Shown: positions 51,041 through 58,709 of the stretch, in pieces | Numbering within the stretch: the first letter of the stretch is position 1 | Layout of the letters: every line of letters begins with the position of its first letter | Assembly (NCBI GenBank): GCA_026710545.1 | Contig: JAPOQU010000124.1 | Coordinates: 1-64,000 of the forward strand | From: Gammaproteobacteria bacterium | GTDB taxonomy: Bacteria; Pseudomonadota; Gammaproteobacteria; Eutrophobiales; Eutrophobiaceae | Reading direction: 5' to 3' | Length of the DNA: 64,000 nucleotides | Notes under the pieces: model-generated | The model's database searches: none | What the model saw: the letters and a program-made list of their open reading frames with translations, nothing else | What the model was told of the DNA's origin: nothing | Translations under genes and position numbers: made by a program

Positions 51041-52174
51041 TTATCTCAGGCCCAGACCGCGCGCAATGATGCCTCTCAGCACTTCCGTGGTGCCCCCCTG
51101 GATGGTGAGTTTTGGCGCGAGCAGCATGGCGCGCCTGCAGGTTTCATCAAACGCGCGATGTTGCTCTCCCGGTCTGAATGTAACCAGGTCCCTGGCTACT
51201 GAAGGCAGTTCCTGTTCCCAACAGGTGCCCAGGTCTTTCACTATAGCCGCTTCCATACCGGGCATCCCGCCCCGGTCAAGCTTCGCTGCCGTAGCTATGG
51301 ACATATGCCGCAGGGTAGACAACTGGGCAGCCAGGCGGCCTATTCCTTCCGCGGCGCGCGCCTCCGGGTGTGGTTCGACCAACGAAATCAACTCGTACAA
51401 TGCGGAGATGGTTTCCAGGAAGCGGTCAGGACTACTGCGTTCGTATATCAATTCGTCAGACACCTGTTTCCAGCCTGCATCGGTTTTACCCAGCATATGG
51501 GAATCGGGCAGCAGTACATCTTCAAACAGCACCTCGTTAAAATCATGTTCGCCGGCAAGGTTGGTGATGGGTCTTACCGTCACCCCCGCGGCGCTCATGG
51601 GGATAAGAAACTGGGTTAGACCGAACCGGCGGTCATCCTCTGCAGGTGTTGAGGTCCGTAACAGCGCAATCATGTAATGTGTGCGGTGCGCATGGCTGGT
51701 CCATAACTTGCTGCCATTGATACGCCACCCGGCACCTGTTTTTTCTGCCCTGGAACGTATCGAAAACAGGTCAGACCCTGAATTCGCTTCGCTCATGCCG
51801 ATACAGAAATAACACTCACCCCTGACGATTTCAGGCAGCAGCTTGTTACATAGTTCGTCACTGCCGTATTTGAGAAGCATGGACCCGCTTTGCCGGTCGG
51901 CCACCCAATGAGCTCTAATGGGCGCGCCGGCCGCCAGCAGTTCTTCCGCGACAATATGGCGTTCAAGATAAGATCGTTCCCGGCCTCCGTAATCCCGCGG
52001 CCAGGTCATGCCGATGTATCCAGCTTGTCCGCATTTACGGCTGAACCCGGGACAAAATCCGTCGCCTGAGTCTTCGGTTGCAGGAAGTTCCCTGCTGATA
52101 AACTCCCTGACTTCGCGTCTCAGCGCGGAAATATTGTCAGCCAAGTCCGCGACATCGAAATGAAAATAGCCCAT
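51041..52174 (-). CDS. Acyl-CoA dehydrogenase subunit with FAD-binding C-terminus
   Basis: A 377-residue acyl-CoA dehydrogenase. GYIGMTWPRDYGGRERSYLERHIVAEELL, CIGMSEANSGSDLFSIRSRA and WRINGSKLWTSHAHRTHYMI form the N-terminal and middle domains. The C-terminal LTIQGGTTEVLRGIIARGLGLR is the FAD-contacting motif. The usual catalytic Glu segment (GxxGYxxEY) is absent. It is the first gene of the operon and has AAAGG before the ATG. The partner at 46950 has the Glu but not this motif, so the two probably form an alpha2beta2 enzyme. Confidence 0.84.
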   Translation of the reverse strand: MGYFHFDVADLADNISALRREVREFISRELPATEDSGDGFCPGFSRKCGQAGYIGMTWPRDYGGRERSYLERHIVAEELLAAGAPIRAHWVADRQSGSMLLKYGSDELCNKLLPEIVRGECYFCIGMSEANSGSDLFSIRSRAEKTGAGWRINGSKLWTSHAHRTHYMIALLRTSTPAEDDRRFGLTQFLIPMSAAGVTVRPITNLAGEHDFNEVLFEDVLLPDSHMLGKTDAGWKQVSDELIYERSSPDRFLETISALYELISLVEPHPEARAAEGIGRLAAQLSTLRHMSIATAAKLDRGGMPGMEAAIVKDLGTCWEQELPSVARDLVTFRPGEQHRAFDETCRRAMLLAPKLTIQGGTTEVLRGIIARGLGLR

Positions 52175-52269
52175 GTACCTTTCGTTAACAGAGTGAGGGT
52201 TATGGTTTCAGTATACGATACAGTAAGATTAGCTGTAACGGCACAAATCAGGAATGGCCACGACTGACG

Positions 52270-53157
52270 ATGAAAATACTGATTCTCGGCGCTACCGGTA
52301 CCATAGGGCACCAACTTGCTGAAGAAATAGTGCAGGGCGCTGCGCATGTTCAATTACGCCTGACGAGCAGACGCACTGAGGGTGTTGTACGACTGAAGCG
52401 AGATTTCTCTGATGCGGAAATCTGCAAGACGGATCTCCTGGACCTGGCAAGTCTGAAATCCGCCGTTACGGGAACGGACAAGATTATGGTCGTCAATCCG
52501 GATTTGATTGATGAAACCCGGGCCTGTTCAAACCTGGCCGGGGCCGTGGGTCAGGCCGGCGGCGTAACACATGTCCTGCGCCTGTTGACGTATCCACCGG
52601 GCCTGACGCCGGCAGATATCAAAGCTGATGCGCGTGATATTCCCATAGGTTTTAACCAGGGTATCAACGCCAGACAGGTACTGGATGCCAGTGACATGCC
52701 GCTGACTTACGTTAATGTCATTTCCAGCTTCATGACCAATTTACTGTGGTCGGCCGAGTTGGTACGTACCAGACAAAAATTTGTCATGCCGTGTCCGCAA
52801 GTGCAGACCTGGTTACACCCCGCTGATATTGCGCATGTGTGCGCCGGGATACTGGTGGATAATCCTGCTTCTCATATCGGTAAGACCTATGAACTGTCCG
52901 GTGTCGAATTGATCTCTTACGATGATATTGCTGCTATGCTGACATCTGAACTGGGTATTTCCATCGAATATTCTGATGATGAAGCATTATTACAGGAAAT
53001 GTTCGGTGAGGATTACGATCTCTCCATGAAATATTTTGAGTGTGAACGAGACTATTACGCCAACGTCCAGGCAACGAATGTAGTAGAACAATTTTCAGGG
53101 CGGCAACCGTATCCCATGCGAAAATGGATACGCGATAATGCCGGCAGGTTTCGGTAA
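52270..53157 (+). CDS. NmrA-like NAD(P)-binding protein
   Basis: A 295-residue atypical short-chain dehydrogenase. MKILILGATGTIGHQLAEEI is the nucleotide loop; RLTSRRTEGVVRLKRDFSDAE, MPLTYVNVISSFMTNLLWS and TWLHPADIAHVCAGIL follow in the usual order of NmrA/NAD(P)H-binding proteins. No catalytic YxxxK is evident, so it may be a redox sensor or an isomerase-type member. Unlike the copy at 24716 it has no signal peptide. It is divergent from the fatty-acid-type operon and starts a plus-strand group with the ureohydrolase and SnoaL genes. Confidence 0.75.
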   Translation: MKILILGATGTIGHQLAEEIVQGAAHVQLRLTSRRTEGVVRLKRDFSDAEICKTDLLDLASLKSAVTGTDKIMVVNPDLIDETRACSNLAGAVGQAGGVTHVLRLLTYPPGLTPADIKADARDIPIGFNQGINARQVLDASDMPLTYVNVISSFMTNLLWSAELVRTRQKFVMPCPQVQTWLHPADIAHVCAGILVDNPASHIGKTYELSGVELISYDDIAAMLTSELGISIEYSDDEALLQEMFGEDYDLSMKYFECERDYYANVQATNVVEQFSGRQPYPMRKWIRDNAGRFR

Positions 53158-53206
53158 ACATGGCATCAATGACGCTCCGTTCAACACTGACAGGAATACA
53201 GATACC

Positions 53207-54196
53207 ATGATAGATGACGATAGTTCCCTGCACGCCGTGGTAGAGGGCACCAACTGGTGGGGGATAGCCACGTTATTCCGTTGTGAACTGGAAAACGACC
53301 CCCTAAATGTCGATATCGGCCTGGCAGGCGTCCCCCACAGTGCGGGGAACGGCACCAGCCAGCGTGACCAGCATTATGGTCCGCGCGCAGTGCGCCATGT
53401 CTCGGCGGAGTATCGCCGGTTCCACCGCGAGTTTGGATTAGATCCCTGGGAATTGTGCCGAATTCGGGATATGGGGGACCCTCGGTTGCCCCATGCCATG
53501 GTGAATGACCTGGCAATGAAGGATATAGAGGCATTTTACAGGAAACTGGATGCGGCAAATGTGCGGCCCGTTTCGATTGGCGGGGATCATTCCATTGTTT
53601 TGCCTATCCTGCGCGCTATCGCCGGTCCCCAATCAAACCTGGCGGGTGAGCCGATTGCCGTGGTCCATGTGGACGCACATACTGACACTTATTACGATGA
53701 AGCCCATTATATGGGAAACAAGGAGTGGGCCGGTGGCTGGGGGGTGCTCATGCAACAGGAAGGCCTGGTTGATCCGGACTGCGTATTCCAGATAGGCATC
53801 AGGGGCCACGGCTATACCCAGACGGATACGGAACTGGGCTATAACGTCATAGAATATAAGGAATTTCAAAAACTGGGGGCAGCAGGTGTAGTCAGGGAGA
53901 TAAGAGCCCGTATAACAGATGACAAGCCTGTTTACATTACCTTCGACCTGGATGCGCTGGACCCGACCGTAGCGCCGGGTGTGGCAAACGTGGAAGCCGG
54001 TGAGGGCATGAAAATGGGAGAAGCGCTGGAACTGTTGCAGGGTTTGCGCGGCATGAACGTAATTGGGGGCGATGTTGTTGAACTGGTGCCGACCAAGGAT
54101 AATCCCAACATGATTACAAGTATCAATGCCAGTGCCCTGATGTTCGAACAGATAAGTCTGATAGCCGATTACCTGAGCAAGCAAGGTCAAACCTGA
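53207..54196 (+). CDS. Ureohydrolase (agmatinase/arginase family)
   Basis: A 329-residue binuclear manganese hydrolase. All six metal ligands are seen: His128 (GGDHS), Asp156, His158 and Asp160 (VHVDAHTD), and Asp247 and Asp249 (TFDLDALDP). Agmatinases, guanidinobutyrases and related enzymes release urea from a guanidino group. The start at ATG 53207 avoids overlap with the preceding gene; the frame is open to 53138. It overlaps the SnoaL-like gene by one base. A guanidino compound as pathway substrate is possible, but the family is broad. Confidence 0.86.
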   Translation: MIDDDSSLHAVVEGTNWWGIATLFRCELENDPLNVDIGLAGVPHSAGNGTSQRDQHYGPRAVRHVSAEYRRFHREFGLDPWELCRIRDMGDPRLPHAMVNDLAMKDIEAFYRKLDAANVRPVSIGGDHSIVLPILRAIAGPQSNLAGEPIAVVHVDAHTDTYYDEAHYMGNKEWAGGWGVLMQQEGLVDPDCVFQIGIRGHGYTQTDTELGYNVIEYKEFQKLGAAGVVREIRARITDDKPVYITFDLDALDPTVAPGVANVEAGEGMKMGEALELLQGLRGMNVIGGDVVELVPTKDNPNMITSINASALMFEQISLIADYLSKQGQT

Positions 54197-54636
54197 TGAG
54201 CCAGTGGCCTCGAGATGAAATTGAACGTGCTTTTAAGCACTATATCGAGCACACTAGGTACTGCGCCGGTTCCGGGAACTGGTCACGCTGGGCGGAACTG
54301 TTCACAGAAGATGTCAGGTACTACAGTAACGGAGTCCTGATCTGGACTAACCGGGAAGAAGTGCGGACAGGTGTCGTCGAATATTATTCCGAATACCCGT
54401 TCAATCACGTAGTTGATTTTGCCTTGAACTGGCACGTTATGGATGAAATAAGCGGCCGGGTGGTGTTCACTATGAAAGTGATCATGGATGACCCCGGTGA
54501 CGGTTCCGACTTCAGCGAAGACGTCCTGATACATATCAATTTTGCCGGCAAAGGTAAGTGGAAACTGCAGGAGGATTATTTTAATCCCGACCTGTTCTCC
54601 AGGATGGCTGAAGACTGGATTGAAGCAAAAAGTTAA
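54196..54636 (+). CDS. SnoaL-like (NTF2-fold) protein
   Basis: A 146-residue NTF2-fold protein: IERAFKHYIEHTRYCAGSGNWSRWAELFTEDVRYY opens the cone, and HINFAGKGKWKLQEDYFN closes it. SnoaL-like proteins serve as small hydratases, cyclases, isomerases or oxygenase partners. It overlaps the ureohydrolase stop (TGATG) and is convergent with the Rieske-type gene, 4 bases overlapping. A second SnoaL-like gene lies at the window's right edge. The function is unassigned. Confidence 0.75.
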   Translation: MSQWPRDEIERAFKHYIEHTRYCAGSGNWSRWAELFTEDVRYYSNGVLIWTNREEVRTGVVEYYSEYPFNHVVDFALNWHVMDEISGRVVFTMKVIMDDPGDGSDFSEDVLIHINFAGKGKWKLQEDYFNPDLFSRMAEDWIEAKS

Positions 54637-55841
54637 TCACACGGGGTAAGATCATCCAGGACAAGACGGGTGAAGTTATAATGCGGCTGATCCCAGAAGG
54701 GTGAGAAGTACTGCTGTGCGCACACGGGCGAACGCCGCGCTTTCTGAATTGCTTCAGTGATTGCGTTATCTTCCCGGGCAGCTTCCTCGAACATCTCTGC
54801 AAACTCGTCGAAAGCTTCTACCAGTGCCGGATCGTTGGCGGCAGATTTATGACAATAATAACCCCGCATTTCTATTGTTTTGCCCGGCCCGTCCGGCAGG
54901 GCAATACCGATTTCAATAATGTTCGGCATAACGACAAGATACAGGTTGGGGTACAGCGTCAGAAAATAGCCGGACTTTGGTGACGGTTTGTCTGTCCGGC
55001 TTAGCGGCGGGCAGGGCAACTCCGGATAGGTATCCGTCAATTCAGCATGATTATAGGAAAACCCTACCAGGGCGCCATCATGGACCGGCTGGAATGTTCT
55101 GTTTCCGTCCCCGACCACGCGCGGCACATCCGGGGATTCATTGTACATCCTGTGGGTGAACGACTCGTGTAACACATTCAAACAGGCATTTTCGCAGTAG
55201 GTTTTCCAGTTGGTATCAATGGTGTCTTCGGTGAGAAACGGCATCCCCTCCTGGTCCCGCGCTATCTCCAGCTTTTCCAGGTCATATTCCTCAAGCAGGT
55301 TGATTACAGGTTGGATGTAGTCGTTGAACGGCTCAGCATTATCTGACAGGTTAATGAATAACAGGCCTTGCCAGACTACTGATTTGACCTGTTTGAGATC
55401 ACCTTCGCCCGGCGCCAGTGCGTCTGCGGTACAATCTTCGTGGCCATTCCAGTAAGGCATGGCTACCAGCTTGCCATCCAGGCTGTATTCCCAGCCGTGG
55501 TAGGGGACAACCAGCTTTTCCATCGCTTTATTTGATTCCAGAACAACCGGGCAACCATCATAAGGACAGATGTTATGGAACGTCCGGAGTGTCTTGTCCG
55601 TACCGCGTACGGCAATAAACGGCATGCCGCAGACATCAAATTTCTTCACATCACCGGGGTTCTCTGCATCGTACGTGAAAACAGCCGCTACCCAGTGTCT
55701 CGAATAGATTCGCTCTGTTTCCAGGTTATAAACATCCCGGGAGATGAATGCCTGCCTGGGTAATGTCCTTGCCTGCCCTATCGGCCGGCGCATCGCAGCC
55801 TGTTCATCCGGGGAAATTAAATGATCAATATTGCCTGACAT
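54633..55841 (-). CDS. Rieske oxygenase-like alpha subunit with incomplete cluster ligands
   Basis: A 402-residue protein of the ring-hydroxylating oxygenase alpha family. The Rieske region reads ICPYDGCPVVLE and VVPYHGWEYS: Cys92 and His115 remain, but the second ligand is Tyr94 and the third is Val112. Cys97 lies nearby and might substitute. The mononuclear iron site looks intact (NWKTYCENACLNVLHESFTH, with an Asp in REDNAITEAIQ). A [2Fe-2S] cluster is therefore doubtful. I use ATG 55841; an ATG at 55865 would overlap the LLM gene by 4 bases. It is co-transcribed with the flavin oxidoreductase. Confidence 0.8.
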   Translation of the reverse strand: MSGNIDHLISPDEQAAMRRPIGQARTLPRQAFISRDVYNLETERIYSRHWVAAVFTYDAENPGDVKKFDVCGMPFIAVRGTDKTLRTFHNICPYDGCPVVLESNKAMEKLVVPYHGWEYSLDGKLVAMPYWNGHEDCTADALAPGEGDLKQVKSVVWQGLLFINLSDNAEPFNDYIQPVINLLEEYDLEKLEIARDQEGMPFLTEDTIDTNWKTYCENACLNVLHESFTHRMYNESPDVPRVVGDGNRTFQPVHDGALVGFSYNHAELTDTYPELPCPPLSRTDKPSPKSGYFLTLYPNLYLVVMPNIIEIGIALPDGPGKTIEMRGYYCHKSAANDPALVEAFDEFAEMFEEAAREDNAITEAIQKARRSPVCAQQYFSPFWDQPHYNFTRLVLDDLTPCD

Positions 55842-55861
55842 ATTAATACCTGGCTCCGGCA

Positions 55862-56890
55862 TCAACCATTATCCAGCATTTCCCTTACCAGTGGAACGAC
55901 GCGTTCCTGAAATCGCCGCATGTTGTTTAACATGTAGTCAACAAATTCCGCGCCCGTAAAACCTCCGGGTTTATAGCCGCCCGAGCCGCCTGAAAGCTCC
56001 ACGATCGCCTGGTCAAACCCGAGGTCAAACACCCGCCTTTTCAAGGTTCTTGCAACTTCCTCGTCATTGCCGGCAATAAAACATTCATAAACATCGAAAT
56101 TATTACGGGTGTATTCGGTTGTCCGGTTGCCCTGCCTTGCGCAAGTTTCAATAAACGCGTCAAAATCGAATTCGCCGTCAACCAATTTTACGCCCACGTT
56201 ACGCGCCAGTTTTACCGTGGAAAAATCACGGCCGGCTTCTTCGAAACGCATTTTTGCAATGGCCAGCAATTCGCGCACATGGTCATCGTCTGCATGATAT
56301 ACGTTGATGTGATCCGCAAATTCCGCGGCGATCCTGGGCATCAGTTTCTTGCCGAATATCAACCCTACCCAGATGGGTGGATGAGGCTGCTGGACCGGTT
56401 TTGGTTCATTAACCGCATTCTTCAATTGATAGTATTGTCCATCGAACGTGACATGTTTCTCGGTCCACATCCGCCGAATAATATCCAGTTCCTCCCGGAG
56501 TATGGCAATACGCTCTGACGGTTTCTCAGGATAAGGTTGACCCCAGGGCAGATGCTGCTGGGGTTCATCACCGGGGCCCATGGCCAGTTGCAACCGGCCA
56601 TTACTTATCTGGTCGACGATACTGCTTGATTTGGCCAGTACCGATGGATGACGTCTGGAGAAGGGTGATACCAGGGGGCCGAATTTTACCTTTTTCGTCA
56701 GCTCTGCAATCACCGGCAGGACCGACCATGTGTCCAGGACCGGCGCTTCCTGGGTATAAGGTTCCGGCCCCACAATATTATCCATCATCCACAGGTAGTC
56801 GTAACCAAGTTCTTCGCCGGCAATCCATAATTCTTTTGATTCTCGGTAGTTACCACCGAGGCCGTTTAAATATACCCCGAAATCAGCCAT
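55862..56890 (-). CDS. Luciferase-like (LLM) flavin-dependent oxidoreductase
   Basis: A 342-residue TIM-barrel flavoenzyme of the bacterial luciferase superfamily. ADFGVYLNGLGGNYRESKELWIAGEELGYDYLWMMDNI begins the barrel; GPLVSPFSRRHPSVLAKSS, NGRLQLAMGPGDEP and PPIWVGLIFGKKLMPRIA are typical. Members use reduced FMN or F420 for oxygenation or dehydrogenation. The start ATG 56890 has AAGGGGA upstream; a frame to 56983 exists but lacks homology. It leads a minus-strand unit with the Rieske-like gene and faces the operator at 57004. Confidence 0.84.
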   Translation of the reverse strand: MADFGVYLNGLGGNYRESKELWIAGEELGYDYLWMMDNIVGPEPYTQEAPVLDTWSVLPVIAELTKKVKFGPLVSPFSRRHPSVLAKSSSIVDQISNGRLQLAMGPGDEPQQHLPWGQPYPEKPSERIAILREELDIIRRMWTEKHVTFDGQYYQLKNAVNEPKPVQQPHPPIWVGLIFGKKLMPRIAAEFADHINVYHADDDHVRELLAIAKMRFEEAGRDFSTVKLARNVGVKLVDGEFDFDAFIETCARQGNRTTEYTRNNFDVYECFIAGNDEEVARTLKRRVFDLGFDQAIVELSGGSGGYKPGGFTGAEFVDYMLNNMRRFQERVVPLVREMLDNG

Positions 56891-57003
56891 CTGTCGTTCC
56901 CCTTTGTGTATAAAAACCGGGCCACTACAAGCAATAATATCAAATGCAACCGTATCAGTTGAAAAATAATCAAACATTGCCATACTAGGAATGAATAGTA
57001 GAA

Positions 57004-57023
57004 AATACTACTAAATTAGTATT
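57004..57023. promoter_or_regulatory. Palindromic operator shared with the P450/MBL promoter
   Basis: AATACTACTAAATTAGTATT has inverted arms AATACTA and TAGTATT around 6 bases. The reverse complement of the site at 61549 matches it at 19 of 20 positions. A looser inverted pair, TACTA (56983) and TAGTA (56996), lies next to it. It sits between the LLM oxidoreductase (minus) and GFA (plus) genes and could control both. No TetR- or MarR-type regulator of its own is encoded in the 52-64 kb segment. Confidence 0.7.
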
Positions 57024-57066
57024 TAGTTTGACGCTGTTGCCACACGTAAACTAAAGGAGGTTGAGC

Positions 57067-57480
57067 GTGACTAAATCGAAGAGTATTTCCGGCCGTTGTC
57101 TCTGTGGCGGTATTCGCTATGAAATTGCCGGTGCAATCACCGGCGCCGGTCACTGCCATTGCGCCATGTGCCGGCAACAATCCGGTGCTGCGTTTATGAC
57201 TGCCGGGTTCGTAACACCCGGTGAGTTTCACTGGACCGAAGGGGAAAACCTGATAGCGCGCTATGAGTCCTCGCCCGGGGCATTTCGAATCTTCTGCAAG
57301 GTGTGCGGGTCGAACCTCGGCGCGACAGAAGAAGGGCGGGTCACACTGATCTTTCTGGGGACCGTGTCGGGCGATCCGGGCGTTCGCCCGGCAGAACATA
57401 TATTTGTGGCTTCAAAAGCGCCCTGGCATGAAATTACCGACGACCTGCCACAGTACGACGAATTTCCTCCCTCTGAGTGA
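57067..57480 (+). CDS. GFA-family zinc protein (glutathione-dependent formaldehyde-activating fold)
   Basis: A 137-residue GFA/CENP-V fold protein. Zinc cysteines are in GRCLCGGIRYEI, HCHCAMCRQQSGAAF and FCKVCGSNL. Start GTG 57067 follows AGGAGG at a six-base distance; the in-frame TTG at 57061 is too close. Family members include formaldehyde-glutathione adduct synthases, but most are uncharacterised. A role in removing formaldehyde released by oxidative demethylation would fit the oxygenases around it, as inference only. Confidence 0.82.
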   Translation: MTKSKSISGRCLCGGIRYEIAGAITGAGHCHCAMCRQQSGAAFMTAGFVTPGEFHWTEGENLIARYESSPGAFRIFCKVCGSNLGATEEGRVTLIFLGTVSGDPGVRPAEHIFVASKAPWHEITDDLPQYDEFPPSE

Positions 57481-57483
57481 AGC

Positions 57484-57504
57484 GCCGGGATGACTTATCC
57501 CGGC
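57484..57504. terminator. Hairpin between convergent genes
   Basis: GCCGGGAT (57484-57491) pairs with ATCCCGGC (57497-57504) around GACTT. It lies just after the GFA stop and before the convergent MFS stop. There is no T-run on either side, so intrinsic termination is not certain. Confidence 0.4.
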
Positions 57505-57533
57505 AGGTAAGATATGAAGAATTGCCATGATCA

Positions 57534-58709
57534 TCAGGCCGAAGCCTGAGGCTCAGGGTACGAATGGCGCCGTAATCCGGCGCTAAACACCAGGCCGCCG
57601 GCAGCGCAGATGAGCGCCAGGATGATTATGAACAGGCCCAGTTCACCATAACCGGAGGCAGTAATGATATTGCCGGCCAGAAACGGGGCCGTTGCCGCAC
57701 CCATCAGGTTGATGCCTGTTGCCCTGGCCGCCCAGCGCCCTTCGCTGTCAAGCATTGCACAGCCACCGATGAGATAGGGAAAACCCAGGAAGAAAGCGAA
57801 GGAGAAGCCCAGAATACTTAGCTCGTATATCCAGGTCTGGCCGGTGTTATACACCAGGTAACCCGCTATGCCCATGACGATGCTGCTCGTCACAAGCGGT
57901 ATATCCCGCCTGATTCGCTTCCCAGCTGCGGCAGACACTGCAGCGCCACACAAACCGGCGACCTGGGCCGCCGCAAGAAGCAAACCGATGCGGGTATCGG
58001 TTAACCCCAGGTTGACTCCACTTCGCTCGCTGAAGGACCAGATTGAACCCTCTACGACGCAATAGATAAACAGGAGACCAACGCCGAATACTCCGAACCG
58101 GAAAACGCTGCGGCTATCAAATTGTTCCTTTGATGGCGCGTGAACCTCTGTGCCAGTCGCCGTTCCCGGCAGCATCAGTAACGGGAAAAAAGCCAACACC
58201 AGCACAATCAGGTAAATGCCCGTCACGCCGTCAAACATGAACCGTTGCTTCATGAAGCTGATAGCCGCTATCACCATTACCATGAGCACGGTATTTAATC
58301 CTACTACGGCACCGGCAACACGGTCAGGGTCTGATGCCCGGCTGATTATCGCGCTGCAGGCCGCCAGGCACATACCCGAGCCAATACCACAAAAAATACG
58401 AAGCACTGATAGATAGACCAGGGCATCCTGTGAAAGGCTGAGCAGGTTGCCTGTTGCAGCCAGGCACACGCCCGCGATACCGAGCCTTCGCAGCGGCAGT
58501 TTGTCAAGCCAGCCTGAAAACAGCACGCAACTCACGGCTACGGCGCCGATTTCCAGACTGCAGACCAGGCCGGCCTGGCGCTCATCCGCGCCCAGCCCGT
58601 CCATCAGTGCCCCGATATAGAGCGGTAAACTGAAAATAGTCAGGTTGCCGATGAGAAAGCCGGCCAGGGCTTCCAGCGAATAGCGCAGGTCAGAGCTACC
58701 GGTCGCCAT
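57534..58709 (-). CDS. MFS transporter, divergent subfamily (copy 2 of 3)
   Basis: A 391-residue, 12-helix major facilitator. PLYIGALMDGLGADERQAGLV and LRIFCGIGSGMCLAACSAIIS match the landmarks of the gene at 45748. The 2-3 loop reads LDKLPLRRLGIAG rather than the classic motif. Its start overlaps the TPR-sulfotransferase gene by 14 bases, making it the third gene of the P450 operon. It may export or import the product or substrate of the P450/sulfotransferase steps. Confidence 0.84.
   Translation of the reverse strand: MATGSSDLRYSLEALAGFLIGNLTIFSLPLYIGALMDGLGADERQAGLVCSLEIGAVAVSCVLFSGWLDKLPLRRLGIAGVCLAATGNLLSLSQDALVYLSVLRIFCGIGSGMCLAACSAIISRASDPDRVAGAVVGLNTVLMVMVIAAISFMKQRFMFDGVTGIYLIVLVLAFFPLLMLPGTATGTEVHAPSKEQFDSRSVFRFGVFGVGLLFIYCVVEGSIWSFSERSGVNLGLTDTRIGLLLAAAQVAGLCGAAVSAAAGKRIRRDIPLVTSSIVMGIAGYLVYNTGQTWIYELSILGFSFAFFLGFPYLIGGCAMLDSEGRWAARATGINLMGAATAPFLAGNIITASGYGELGLFIIILALICAAGGLVFSAGLRRHSYPEPQASA

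Noticed and set aside
53207-54196. Specific agmatinase (speB) assignment
   Set aside because: Metal ligands are universal in the ureohydrolase family and do not decide between agmatine, guanidinobutyrate and other substrates.
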